From Novipirellula artificiosorum (GTDB lineage: Bacteria > Planctomycetota > Planctomycetia > Pirellulales > Pirellulaceae), in NCBI RefSeq assembly GCF_007860135.1, contig NZ_SJPV01000015.1, positions 101,762 through 165,761 of the forward strand: a stretch of 64,000 nt of DNA, read 5' to 3'. A program made the translations under genes and the position numbers. The notes beneath the pieces are model-generated. The model searched no databases. It was given only the letters and a program-made list of their open reading frames with translations, and was not told where the DNA came from. Positions within the stretch are counted from its first letter, which is position 1. Every line of letters begins with the position of its first letter. Shown here one piece after another: positions 18,695-28,011 of the stretch.

Positions 18695-20359
18695 CTAACG
18701 AACACTCACGCTGTTGAAAAGTTCGCTGAGCTGCGACTCCGTCAGGGCTTGGTCAAAAATTGCGAGTTCGTCGATGCGACCTTGCCAGAATCCCGGGTTG
18801 CGAGTGTCGGGACCCTGACCGCTAGGATCGAGTTTCGCCGCAATGCCGAGTCGTGTGGGGCCGTCGATGGCAATTCCTTCGCAGGCCGTCGAAGCAACGG
18901 GCTTGCCGTTACGGTAGAGGGTTAGCGTTTCACCATCTGCGACGAACGCGACGTGTTGCCAGCGATGAAGAGGCAGGGGTTCTCGCTCTCGCAGCCCAAC
19001 GATATCGCCGTGTTGATCACGAACCTGGACTTCCAAGTCACCGTCGTCGTCGTAGAGCCCGAAATGGAACTGTCCGCCGAGACCCGTATTTTCTTGTCCG
19101 TTGTTCACCAGTTCGACAGCCCAGTGTTTTGCTATCGCGGCCCAGCGCGTGCGACTCTCGGCGCGGACCCAGGCACAAACGCTCAATTGTCCGGTCGTCG
19201 TTTTGGGATAGTCATTGATCCAGGCGTACGCTCGTCGCTGCGGTCCTCCAAACCGCAACGAGCCGCCCACGCGACCGGACGCGAACGGTGGCTGCGTCAT
19301 TCCTCCGCTCTCAATGACTCCTGTTGATTGGTTTGCGCCGAGCCCGCGGAGGGTCTTGCCATCGTTCGCGACGCCCATCCGCAAAAACACGGCGGGCCCA
19401 AGCGATCGAACGATCTGGGCATACCGTTTGTCACTCGTATTCGGTTCGTTGAGGTCGCGAATGAATCGGTCGTGGTCGATGTCGATGCCCTGAGGAATCA
19501 CTCCCGTTTCATCTACCCGTGTGGCCTGGTCGCTTCGCAGACGTACGGCATCGGTGTTGGGCGGTGCCCTGAGCGGTCGGACGTCTACCTCACCATCAAA
19601 AACATGAACCTCGCTACTGCGGTCGTCCAGAACTTCGATGCCAAACTCGGTTCCAAAGTCGACGACGCTGACAGAGGGAGTGTCGATTGCAAAACCTTCG
19701 CCGGCCGGGGATACCTTGGCGGAGACGCTACCACGATGAAGAACCATTCGCATTTCACTTTCGATTTCAAATCGGGCGGGCGACTCAATGATCACCTCGA
19801 TTCCCCTGTCGAAATTCAGTTCCACCAGTCCGCTCGTTAATACGTAGATCCCGGTTCTTGCGATGTCGCCTTTGTGCAGCGAGACTTCGACCTCTGGCAC
19901 CGAAAGCCTCGCTCCCATGCTTTGCGCAATCATGCCAACGCGATCACGTTGGCTCCATGCGACCACGGCGGAGACCTTGAGACTTTCGTTCCTCGCCAAC
20001 GGTTGGTTGCGGTGGTCGTGTGTCATCAATCGATCGGACAACGTCCAGATCAACGAACTGAACAACAGAATGCATGCCGCGATTGCGATCCTCCGCCAAC
20101 GCGCAGCCGATTCCATGCGATCGGTAAAGGCACGCGAATTTCCCGTACTTGCCGTCTCCTCTGCGAAGGTAACCTCGGGCATAACACCATGTTCCCAGGC
20201 AAGCATGGCGTGCAACTGGCATTGCTCGACATAGAACGTTTGAGCCTCCGTATCATCAATAACAAGATCCGCTAATCGTCTTCGCGACTCAGGACCGGCA
20301 GACTTGTCAAAGTGCAACTCTAAGAGCTTTAAGAGCTCATCTCGTTTTTCCTCCTTCAT
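18695..20359 (-). CDS. FecR-type membrane protein with C-terminal LamG domain, likely sigma-factor partner
   Basis: 554 residues. Residues about 1-85 are cytoplasmic and helical, one membrane segment lies near 89-107, a FecR domain at about 150-265 (VVDFGTEFGIEV, VHVFDGEVDV), and a LamG-like beta-sandwich at about 365-550 ending in the typical IDELAIFDQAL. The start codon overlaps the end of the sigma gene by 4 bp, so the two are translationally coupled. In planctomycetes such pairs are common, and the FecR protein is thought to control the sigma factor, possibly in response to an extracellular polymer bound by LamG; that ligand idea is inference. Confidence 0.92.
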   Translation of the reverse strand: MKEEKRDELLKLLELHFDKSAGPESRRRLADLVIDDTEAQTFYVEQCQLHAMLAWEHGVMPEVTFAEETASTGNSRAFTDRMESAARWRRIAIAACILLFSSLIWTLSDRLMTHDHRNQPLARNESLKVSAVVAWSQRDRVGMIAQSMGARLSVPEVEVSLHKGDIARTGIYVLTSGLVELNFDRGIEVIIESPARFEIESEMRMVLHRGSVSAKVSPAGEGFAIDTPSVSVVDFGTEFGIEVLDDRSSEVHVFDGEVDVRPLRAPPNTDAVRLRSDQATRVDETGVIPQGIDIDHDRFIRDLNEPNTSDKRYAQIVRSLGPAVFLRMGVANDGKTLRGLGANQSTGVIESGGMTQPPFASGRVGGSLRFGGPQRRAYAWINDYPKTTTGQLSVCAWVRAESRTRWAAIAKHWAVELVNNGQENTGLGGQFHFGLYDDDGDLEVQVRDQHGDIVGLREREPLPLHRWQHVAFVADGETLTLYRNGKPVASTACEGIAIDGPTRLGIAAKLDPSGQGPDTRNPGFWQGRIDELAIFDQALTESQLSELFNSVSVR

Positions 20360-20889
20360 GATGAGGCCTCTCTTTCCAAGCTGGCGTCGATACAGCGCGT
20401 GAGGGCATTGCGAGCCCGAAACAACAGTTGCTTGACCGCATTGATCGTCATCTCGGTCTCGCTCGCGATGGATTCAAGTGTTGAACCGGCGTAGTAGCGG
20501 CGTTGGATGAATTCACCCTGCCGCGAATTGAGCTTCTCGAGACACTGTCTCATCATTCGTTGGCGAGTTTCAAAAACCTCGTCTCGGTCGCTTGCAACCT
20601 GAGCGAGGTCCGACAGCAAACCGGTATCGAAAGTAAGCCGATCACGCTGCTGTTGTTTACGATGTGCGAGCACTTGGTAGTAGGCGATCCGAAACGACCA
20701 AGCGATGAAGTTCGTGCCCAACTCGAAATTTTCCTCGCGTTCCCATAGAATGGCGTTGGTCTGTTGCAGCACATCACTGGCTTGGTCAGGATCGAGCACG
20801 AGCGACATGATATAGCCATACAACCTGCTCTGGCTGCTGGTGAGCAGCTGAATGAACTCTGGAGTGCGTTTCATGTTTGGTTCCATCAT
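20356..20889 (-). CDS. ECF sigma-70 factor (Rhodopirellula/Verrucomicrobium type)
   Basis: 177 residues. Region 2 (SLVLDPDQASDVLQQTNAIL, then FIAWSFRIAYYQ) and region 4 (RRYYAGSTLESIASETEMTINAVKQ, a helix-turn-helix) are both present, the layout of the small sigma factors frequent in this phylum. An ATG at 20874 with GGA 8 bp upstream is an alternative start that would remove five residues. It is the first gene of a minus-strand run with the FecR/LamG protein, enolase-superfamily enzyme and esterase, which may be its targets or simply co-transcribed. Confidence 0.93.
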   Translation of the reverse strand: MMEPNMKRTPEFIQLLTSSQSRLYGYIMSLVLDPDQASDVLQQTNAILWEREENFELGTNFIAWSFRIAYYQVLAHRKQQQRDRLTFDTGLLSDLAQVASDRDEVFETRQRMMRQCLEKLNSRQGEFIQRRYYAGSTLESIASETEMTINAVKQLLFRARNALTRCIDASLEREASS

Positions 20890-21066
20890 CGATTTTTCAT
20901 GGAGCGAATAGCGTCGGCTGTCGCTTGGTTACGGCCATGGACTCCGCTTTGCCATGTGTTTTACCCAAAATACCCGCGGCGCTCGAGAGATTGATCGTAA
21001 CGCTTGGGGAAATCGGCTATTTGCAGTCTATCGATAGGTTTTTTGAGAAATGACGGCTAGCGCCTT

Positions 21067-21136
21067 GCCGCTCCCTCCGAGATTGATTCGGCAAATTTAG
21101 GAAAATCGCCCACTGAGTGGCGCTGTCCCGCTAACC
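21067..21136 (+). repeat. 70-bp intergenic repeat, copy B
   Basis: This segment matches 58718-58787, beginning GCCGCTC and including ATTGATTCGG, AAATCGCCCAC and GCTGTCC; over the 55 bases from 21082 I count 46 identities. It ends about 50 bp before the sulfatase start. The 16-mer GGCTAGCGCCTTGCCG just upstream recurs near 51870. Confidence 0.8.
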
Positions 21137-21186
21137 AACGGTGGTTCCGTCCATTGGGTACGCTAACGATTTCCAAGAGGTGTGTG

Positions 21187-22842
21187 GTGTTACGACCGAT
21201 CTTCGTGCTTTTACTTGCCGGGTGCCTTGGCGGAGCCAACCTGGCCGCGGAGCGACCCAATGTGGTGATCATTGTTTCGGACGACCAAAGCTGGGACTCC
21301 ATCGGCTTCCAGGGCGGAAAGGTACACACGCCACGACTCAACCAGATGGCAAAAGACGGTTTGTACTTGAGTGATTTCAATGTGACATCCACCGTCTGTT
21401 CACCCTCCCGCTATAGCTTTCTCACCGGGCGTTATGCGGGACGTTGCGAAGGAAGGCGATTTATGCAGGAACATCCGCTGGGGGATCAAACTCAGGTCGA
21501 GAATATTGGCGAATTGGAACAGGACCGCTGGAACGTTGCGAAGCTGCTTCAACGTGCTGGCTATACCACCGGTTTCGTCGGCAAGAGCCATTTGGTGAAC
21601 CATGAATGGATCAATGGCGATTGGTCTAAGGCCGGTCTCGAAACCTATCCCCAGAATGCGGATCCTCGTGAGCCCGAAGTCAACGCCAAGATGCGACGCA
21701 ATCACCAGAAATGGTGCGAAGCGATCAAGCCGTTTGGTTTCGATTTTGTCGATGGTGTCTATGCAGCGAACTTAAAGGAACAGCGATGCGACGCGTTAAA
21801 TGTCCACAACCTTGATTGGACCGTCAGCAAGGCGGTTGCGTTTCTCGAGCAGTCGAAGGACGATCCGTTTTTTCTCTATTTTTCCACCACGCTGCATCAC
21901 GGTCCCGCGCCTTGGTCGAACCAGTATTCACTCGACGCCGATCCTCGAATGACTGGCGAGGGATTTGTCGCGGAAGGGTTCGACGTCTTACCGTCACGTG
22001 CCAACGTACTGCAGCGGAATCGGGCAGCGGGGTTCAATGATCGTCAAGCCTATGCACTTTGGCTGGACGATGGAGTCGGCGCCATCGTTGACAAGGTGGA
22101 ACAACTCGGTCTGGAGGAGGAGACGCTGATCATCTTTGTCCCGGATCATGGTTCCTATCGTCATGGGAAGGCAACCCTGCACGACTACGGCATGCGAGTT
22201 GCCATGCTGATGCAGTGGAAGGGAAAGATTAAGGCTGGATCACAATATGATGCTCTCACTGCTAATATTGATATCACGCCAACGATCTTGGACCTCTGCG
22301 ATGTGGCTCCGCCAGCCGACGACTCAATGGACGGTGTCAGCTTGAAGCCCGTGATCTACGGCAGCCAGCGAGCGGTTCGCGAAGAATTGTTTGGCGAGAT
22401 GGGACACTCTCGTTGCGTAAAAACCAAGGACTGGAAATACATCGCGGTGCGCTACCCAGATGTTGTGCAACGGAAAATTGACCAGGGCGGGAAGTTCCCG
22501 GCCTTCAACAAGGAGGATCCCCCTCTCGATCGACCCTACCTGACTCGCAATCGTCATTTGGGGCATTACGCATCACTGCAGAACCCACACTATTTTGAGG
22601 CGGATCAGCTCTATAATCTGAAGGCGGACCCGGAAGAGAACGAGAACGTTTTTCGACGGTATCCCGAAGTTGCACAACAGATGCAAAAACGACTGGCAAA
22701 GGCTTTGACGCAATTCGAAGAGCGGCCGTTCGGCGAGTTTACCGACGGATCCCTTCTCGGTGGACAAACCGTAAGAGGTCTCCCTAACAAAGCACCAGCC
22801 AACTCAAACCCGAACCCCCCATTACAAACTGAAGAAGAATGA
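21187..22842 (+). CDS. Type I sulfatase, exported
   Basis: About 551 residues from a GTG at 21187, six bases after AAGAGG; the next codon upstream (21184) is also GTG, and a TTG at 21154 has less support. The hydrophobic signal starts at once (LRPIFVLLLAGCLGG). RPNVVIIVSDDQSW carries metal ligands, and the formylglycine motif is C71-S-P-S-R75 with YSFLTGRY. A FVPDHG segment supplies later ligands. The downstream sulfatase starts inside its stop codon (4-bp overlap), so the two are translationally coupled and may act on the same sulfated glycan. Substrate unknown. Confidence 0.93.
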   Translation: MLRPIFVLLLAGCLGGANLAAERPNVVIIVSDDQSWDSIGFQGGKVHTPRLNQMAKDGLYLSDFNVTSTVCSPSRYSFLTGRYAGRCEGRRFMQEHPLGDQTQVENIGELEQDRWNVAKLLQRAGYTTGFVGKSHLVNHEWINGDWSKAGLETYPQNADPREPEVNAKMRRNHQKWCEAIKPFGFDFVDGVYAANLKEQRCDALNVHNLDWTVSKAVAFLEQSKDDPFFLYFSTTLHHGPAPWSNQYSLDADPRMTGEGFVAEGFDVLPSRANVLQRNRAAGFNDRQAYALWLDDGVGAIVDKVEQLGLEEETLIIFVPDHGSYRHGKATLHDYGMRVAMLMQWKGKIKAGSQYDALTANIDITPTILDLCDVAPPADDSMDGVSLKPVIYGSQRAVREELFGEMGHSRCVKTKDWKYIAVRYPDVVQRKIDQGGKFPAFNKEDPPLDRPYLTRNRHLGHYASLQNPHYFEADQLYNLKADPEENENVFRRYPEVAQQMQKRLAKALTQFEERPFGEFTDGSLLGGQTVRGLPNKAPANSNPNPPLQTEEE

Positions 22843-24614
22843 CACGATCGCATTGGTTACCGATGATGAAGCTCTTGGTTGGATGCTTTGTCACTTGTTC
22901 TCTACACGGACGGATTTGCGCGGAGCGTCCGAACGTCATCGTGATCATGAGCGATGATCAGGGCGGTGGTGACTATGGTTTCCTTGGCAACGACGTCATC
23001 AAGACACCGCAGCTTGACGCAATGCACGCTCGCAGCGGCCTGCTGAGAAATTTCTACGTCAGTCCCGTTTGTGCACCGACACGGGCAAGCTTGATGACGG
23101 GACGATACAACTACCGAACACGGTGTGTCGACACCTGGATCGGCCGAGCGATGATGGACAGTGGCGAGGTGACGCTGGCGGAGTGCCTACGTGATGCTGG
23201 CTATCGAACCGGCATTTATGGTAAATGGCACATGGGCGACAATTATCCACTTCGTGCGATGGATCAGGGATTTGGGGAGAGCCTTGTTCATCGCGGCGGG
23301 GGCATCGGACAGCCTTCGGATCCGATCGGCGCCGAAGGGAAGTACACCGATCCAACGCTTTTCCGAAACGGCAAGGAAGTGCAAATGAAAGGCTATTGCA
23401 CCGATCTTTTTTTCGATGCCGCCATGGATTTCATTGATCGCACGGCGAAAAGTGGCGACAACTTCTTCACCTACATTGCCACGAACGCACCCCATGGTCC
23501 GTTTGATGATGTGCCGATGGAGTTGTATGAAGTGTACAAGCGAGCTGACTTCTCACCGATTTTGGTGAACGAACTCCATCCAAATCGTCGTCAGGCGGAG
23601 TTTGACAAACTGGCCCGAATTGCGGCAATGATTACCAACATTGACGAGAACGTCGGGCGGCTATTCCACAAACTTGATCAGCTTGGCATCCGTGAAAACA
23701 CGATCGTGATCTATTTGAATGACAACGGCCCCAATTCGCTGCGATATGTAGGCGAAATGCGAGGGATGAAGACGGGCGTCGACGACGGTGGGATTCGTTC
23801 GCCGCTCTTGTTCCATTGGCCGGCAAAGGTCAAGGCGGATGCGACGTCCGATGCGCTTTGCGCCCACATCGATGTCATGCCGACGATTTTGGATGCCTGC
23901 GAGATCGACGTGCCCAGGTCGCTTGATTTCGATGGACGTAGCTTCCTGCCACTGTTGACGGGCCGTGATCGCTCGTGGCCAACGCGACAAGTCGTCTTTC
24001 AATCACACCGAGGTAACGTTCCACAACTCTATAACCATTTCGCGATCCACGAAGACCCTTGGAAGCTAGTTCACCCCAGCGGGTTTAGTAACGAGCGGTT
24101 CGAGGGTCCGCTAAAACTGGAGCTCTATGATCTGAGCAACGATCCGAAGCAGGAAAACGATCTCGCCGAAAAACACCCCGACGTCGTCGAGCGACTAAGA
24201 AAAGGCTATGAAACCTGGTTTTCGGATGTCAGCTCCACGCGTGAGGACAACTACGCGCCGCCACGAATCATCATCGGAACGGAACATGAGAGGGAAACGG
24301 TGCTGACCCGGCAAGATTGGCGGCATGCCAGCGGCAAACCCTGGGCCTCCGATTCAAATGGCTACTGGTTGTTGGAAGCATCGGAGCCGGCGGACTACGA
24401 AATCGAGTTGATCTTTGCTTCACACGAACATCCCGCCGCAGCGGCGACGATTTCAGCCAATGGCGTGGCGACGGAAATCGACATCGCTGCGGGAAGGCAA
24501 CGTGGCCATCGTACGACGGTCAGCCTGCCTGCGGGCAAGATCAAGCTTGCCGCCGAGGTCACTTTCAACGGCAATACCCAAGGGCCGCATCAGATCGTTT
24601 TGCAACGAAGGTAG
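22839..24614 (+). CDS. Type I sulfatase with C-terminal beta-sandwich extension, exported
   Basis: 591 residues. The ATG overlaps the previous stop. A short signal precedes RPNVIVIMSDDQGGG. The formylglycine motif is C78-A-P-T-R82 with ASLMTGRY; GKWHMG and IYLNDNG are also present. After the usual LYDLSNDPKQ end the protein continues for about 110 residues (from about 480) as a beta-rich domain that may bind carbohydrate. The stop lies only 8 bp from the end of the convergent GH92 gene. It probably works with the preceding sulfatase. Confidence 0.93.
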   Translation: MTRSHWLPMMKLLVGCFVTCSLHGRICAERPNVIVIMSDDQGGGDYGFLGNDVIKTPQLDAMHARSGLLRNFYVSPVCAPTRASLMTGRYNYRTRCVDTWIGRAMMDSGEVTLAECLRDAGYRTGIYGKWHMGDNYPLRAMDQGFGESLVHRGGGIGQPSDPIGAEGKYTDPTLFRNGKEVQMKGYCTDLFFDAAMDFIDRTAKSGDNFFTYIATNAPHGPFDDVPMELYEVYKRADFSPILVNELHPNRRQAEFDKLARIAAMITNIDENVGRLFHKLDQLGIRENTIVIYLNDNGPNSLRYVGEMRGMKTGVDDGGIRSPLLFHWPAKVKADATSDALCAHIDVMPTILDACEIDVPRSLDFDGRSFLPLLTGRDRSWPTRQVVFQSHRGNVPQLYNHFAIHEDPWKLVHPSGFSNERFEGPLKLELYDLSNDPKQENDLAEKHPDVVERLRKGYETWFSDVSSTREDNYAPPRIIIGTEHERETVLTRQDWRHASGKPWASDSNGYWLLEASEPADYEIELIFASHEHPAAAATISANGVATEIDIAAGRQRGHRTTVSLPAGKIKLAAEVTFNGNTQGPHQIVLQRR

Positions 24615-24622
24615 TGACTGCC

Positions 24623-26896
24623 TCAGTCCACGAAGGCGTCTTTGGCTGGTTTTTCTCCGAGGGTCAACTCCAAGGTGCCTCCGGCGATCATGTCGTCGTG
24701 AGAGAAAAAGGGGGTGGTCAGTCGCTGGCCATTGAGGCGAGCCGATTGGATGTACTTGTTTGCGGGCCGGTTGTTGTCCGCACGCACGGTGAACGTTTTG
24801 CCGTCACCGACATCGATCACCACTTCGTCAAACAAAGGGCGACCAATCGAGTAGGTCGGATCTCCGGGACAGAACGAGTAGAACCCCATGGCGTTCAGGA
24901 TGTACCAAGCTGACATCTGTCCACAGTCTTCGTTGCCGGAGAGGCCGTTTGGATCGTTAAAGTAAAGCGTGCTGAGGATCTCATCCACCAACGCTTGTGT
25001 CTTCCAAGCTTGACCCACATAGTTGTAGATGTGTGTGATGTGATGACTGGGTTCGTTGCCATGAGCGTATTGACCGATAAGTCCCGAGATATCGGCTGAG
25101 CTTTCTTCGCCTTCAATCGATGAATCCTCAACAAACAACTGGTCGAGCTTACGCACGAAGGGAGCCTTGCCGCCCATCAGATCAACCAGCCCGTTGACAT
25201 CGTGGGGCGCGAACCATGTCCATTGCCATGCATTGCCCTCGGTATATTCATCCTTGCGGTGCTGCGAGAATTTTGGGCTGAACGGTGTCTTCCACGATCC
25301 GTCTTCGTTGCGACCTCGCATGAAGCCGGATTCGGCATCAAAATATTGCTTGTAACGACCGGCACGCTCACGAAACTTCTGTGCATCCTCCGTCTTACCG
25401 AGGGCCTCCGCCAACTCCGCAATGCACCAATCGTTGTAGGCGTATTCGAGTGCTTTCGAAACCGATTCGTTCTCGAGGTCACAGGGAATGAATCCGAGCG
25501 TATCGTTGTAGTACTTGGCTTTGGGGTTCAATTTTTCACGCACGGTTTCTGAGGGAAACAAGAAGTCGTCCTCGCGCGAATGAGCAGATTGGACGCATGC
25601 CTGGTAAGCTTTTTCGACATCGAAATCAACGATGCCCTTCTGGTAAGCGTCCACGATCACGGGAACAGCGTGATAGCCGATCATGGTTCCGGTGTAGTTG
25701 CCATCCAGTTCCCATTTCGGCAAACTGCCGCCTTGATCGTAATGTGTGAGCAGCGTGCGGATGAAGTCGGCATCACGTTCTGGTTCGGTCATCGTCATCA
25801 GCGGATGAAATGCACGAAACGTATCCCACAAGGAGAACACCGTGTAGAGCGGACCGTCCGTCGACGTGTGAATCTGTTGATCCACCCCGCGATAGCGACC
25901 GTCGCAATCGGTGAAAAGGTTGGGGCTGATTGCCGTGTGATAGAGCGATGTGTAAAAGATTGTGCGTGCGTCCGCGCTACCACCTTTGACGTTGATCTTG
26001 CTGAGTTGTGTTTCCCATGCTTCGCACGCCGCTTCTTTGACTGCGTCGAAGTCCCAGTCGCTGATCTCGGTTTCGACATTGTTGCGAGCGCCCTGGTAAT
26101 CGACGGCCGAGATGCCGACTTTCGCCATCAGCACCGCAGTATCGGCATTTTCAAAGCGCAACACGGCTTGTGTGTTCCCACTGGCAACAGCCCATTTTCC
26201 CGGCTTTGCGTTTCCGTTTTCAAAGAGTGTACAAGTAAACGGTTGGCTGAATTTGGCGTGAAAGTAGACGTGATGATTCTGTGCCCATCCTCGACTTCGC
26301 TTGTAGCCTTCGATCTCGTGATCATTGATGGCACGAAATTCAGTGATCGGATTCGCGTGACCGTGAATGGTGTGAGCCAAGTCGATGATCAAACTCGGCG
26401 TGGTCTGAGTGGGAAACGTGTAGCGATGGAAGCCCGCACGCTGTGTCGCCGTCAATTCTGCTTCGATGTCGTCGTCCTGCAATCGGACGCGATAGTAGCC
26501 GGGCGTTGCGTCTTCATCGTGGTGCGAAAATCGCGAGCGATATCCTGAGTCGGGCTCTTCAACGGTGCCGGGCTTCGTTTGCACATCACCCACGAACGGC
26601 ATAAACAGCACGTCACCGCGGTCACCGATTCCAGTGCCGCTGAGGTGCGTGTGGCTGAACCCCAGGATAGAAGAATCGCTGAAGTGATAGCCGCCGCAAG
26701 CATCCCACCCGAGCGTTCGCGTATCGGGGCTGAGTTGCACCATCGCATAGGGTGTGGTCGCGCCAGGAAAGGTATGGCCATGTCCGCCGGTTCCGAGGAA
26801 CGGGTTGACTTCTGCAACTCGCGATCGAGCAGCCTGCTGAGCGTGAGCGGGAATCGCGAACACAAGGAACAGCAAAAGGGAAAGAGAAGTTCTCAT
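24623..26896 (-). CDS. GH92 family alpha-mannosidase, secreted
   Basis: 757 residues with a clear signal peptide ending AHA. GH92 landmarks are VNPFLGTGGHGHTFPGA near the start, DACGGYHF, TEGNAWQWTWFAPHD (which includes the probable catalytic-acid region) and GNEDCGQMSAWY, then PTYSIGRP near the end. The length is that of the family. GH92 enzymes are calcium-dependent exo-alpha-mannosidases acting on mannans and N-glycans. It is the last gene of a three-gene unit, 14 bp after a ROK kinase, itself overlapping an FucP-like transporter, which fits release, uptake and phosphorylation of mannose. Confidence 0.95.
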   Translation of the reverse strand: MRTSLSLLLFLVFAIPAHAQQAARSRVAEVNPFLGTGGHGHTFPGATTPYAMVQLSPDTRTLGWDACGGYHFSDSSILGFSHTHLSGTGIGDRGDVLFMPFVGDVQTKPGTVEEPDSGYRSRFSHHDEDATPGYYRVRLQDDDIEAELTATQRAGFHRYTFPTQTTPSLIIDLAHTIHGHANPITEFRAINDHEIEGYKRSRGWAQNHHVYFHAKFSQPFTCTLFENGNAKPGKWAVASGNTQAVLRFENADTAVLMAKVGISAVDYQGARNNVETEISDWDFDAVKEAACEAWETQLSKINVKGGSADARTIFYTSLYHTAISPNLFTDCDGRYRGVDQQIHTSTDGPLYTVFSLWDTFRAFHPLMTMTEPERDADFIRTLLTHYDQGGSLPKWELDGNYTGTMIGYHAVPVIVDAYQKGIVDFDVEKAYQACVQSAHSREDDFLFPSETVREKLNPKAKYYNDTLGFIPCDLENESVSKALEYAYNDWCIAELAEALGKTEDAQKFRERAGRYKQYFDAESGFMRGRNEDGSWKTPFSPKFSQHRKDEYTEGNAWQWTWFAPHDVNGLVDLMGGKAPFVRKLDQLFVEDSSIEGEESSADISGLIGQYAHGNEPSHHITHIYNYVGQAWKTQALVDEILSTLYFNDPNGLSGNEDCGQMSAWYILNAMGFYSFCPGDPTYSIGRPLFDEVVIDVGDGKTFTVRADNNRPANKYIQSARLNGQRLTTPFFSHDDMIAGGTLELTLGEKPAKDAFVD

Positions 26897-26910
26897 CGAG
26901 GTTGTCCAAG

Positions 26911-28011
26911 CTAGGGTTGTTGATCAATGGCGTGGAGAGCAAAAGCGTGAGCACCGATCGAGACGGCACGGCTCGTACCAAGTCGCGTCAATCCGATGCC
27001 GATGCGTTTCAGAGGGTCGTAAGTGATTTCACGATCGGTCCCTGGGACGGTGATCGTTTTGGTTGCTCCGGCGAGAAACGCGTCGCATTGGTCGGGCGCG
27101 TCGAGGTTGAATACTTTTTGGACGATACGATTCATCGGCCGACCATCATACGTCGCAATGCTGCCTTGCATCTCATCGATCAACGGTTGCATGAAGAGAC
27201 CATGTGCTGCGGAAATACCACCTCCGAGGACAACCAAGCCGTCGAGTAGCGTGATTGCGTTGGCCAAAACGTCGCCGACCACTTCGCCAAGTTCCGCAAA
27301 CGCTTGCTTCGCAGCCTCGGGATCGCCGCTCGACTCGCCTGCCGCGATCGCAGCGATGATCTGAGGCGTCGGTGCGTCGTCGATCGCCGTGTTGGTAATC
27401 CGAGCGTAGCTGCCTCGGACCGATCGAATACATGCCCCTTCCTCGGCAAAACAATCCGGACGCAGCTTATTCCTGAGCAACCAAACCTCGCTCGCATTCG
27501 AGTTGTCTCCGATGAATAGTTCACCGTTATGAACGAGGCCACCGCCCAGTCCGGTGCCCAGGGTGATGGCAAACAACGTTCGGTAACGCTTGGGACTGCC
27601 CGCTTGCTCGAGCAGGTTGTTCACGTATGGTAATAGACCCGAGATGGCTTCGCCATAGGCAAACAGATCGCCGTCATTGTTGATGAAGGTCGGTAAGCCA
27701 AACTGCTGTTCGAGGTAAGGCCCGAGAGCGACGCCACCCGCAAACGCTGGCAAGTTCCCAACATTGTCGATGATGCCGCTTGGATAGTCCGCGGGTCCCG
27801 GAAATGCGAAGCTAATTGCCACCGGCGGCAGAGGCGATTGTTCGATCACCTGGCGGAATCCCGTCGTGATCGTTTCCAGACTCTTGGAAAGTTCCTGCGT
27901 TTCGGCTGGCAAACGAACAGGCGGGACCACTTCGCCATTGGCATTGACGGCCGAGAATACGAAGTTCGTTCCGCCTGCATCAAGTGTCAGGACAATTCGA
28001 TTGTCGCTCAC
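26911..28011 (-). CDS. ROK-family sugar kinase
   Basis: 366 residues. The phosphate-binding motif LDAGGTNF opens the protein, FAFPGPAD and INNDGDLFAYGE form the sugar site (with catalytic Asp), and LGTGLGGGLVHNGE follows. The usual ROK zinc motif CxCGxxGCxE is not recognisable; the equivalent region reads EEGACIRSVRG. The family includes gluco-, fructo- and mannokinases. Between a transporter (4-bp overlap) and a mannosidase, a mannokinase role is the best inference. Confidence 0.9.
   Translation of the reverse strand: MSDNRIVLTLDAGGTNFVFSAVNANGEVVPPVRLPAETQELSKSLETITTGFRQVIEQSPLPPVAISFAFPGPADYPSGIIDNVGNLPAFAGGVALGPYLEQQFGLPTFINNDGDLFAYGEAISGLLPYVNNLLEQAGSPKRYRTLFAITLGTGLGGGLVHNGELFIGDNSNASEVWLLRNKLRPDCFAEEGACIRSVRGSYARITNTAIDDAPTPQIIAAIAAGESSGDPEAAKQAFAELGEVVGDVLANAITLLDGLVVLGGGISAAHGLFMQPLIDEMQGSIATYDGRPMNRIVQKVFNLDAPDQCDAFLAGATKTITVPGTDREITYDPLKRIGIGLTRLGTSRAVSIGAHAFALHAIDQQP

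Noticed and set aside
25580..26548. 322-residue open frame opposite the GH92 gene
   Set aside because: It lies wholly inside a strongly recognised gene and has no family-like motif or ribosome site.
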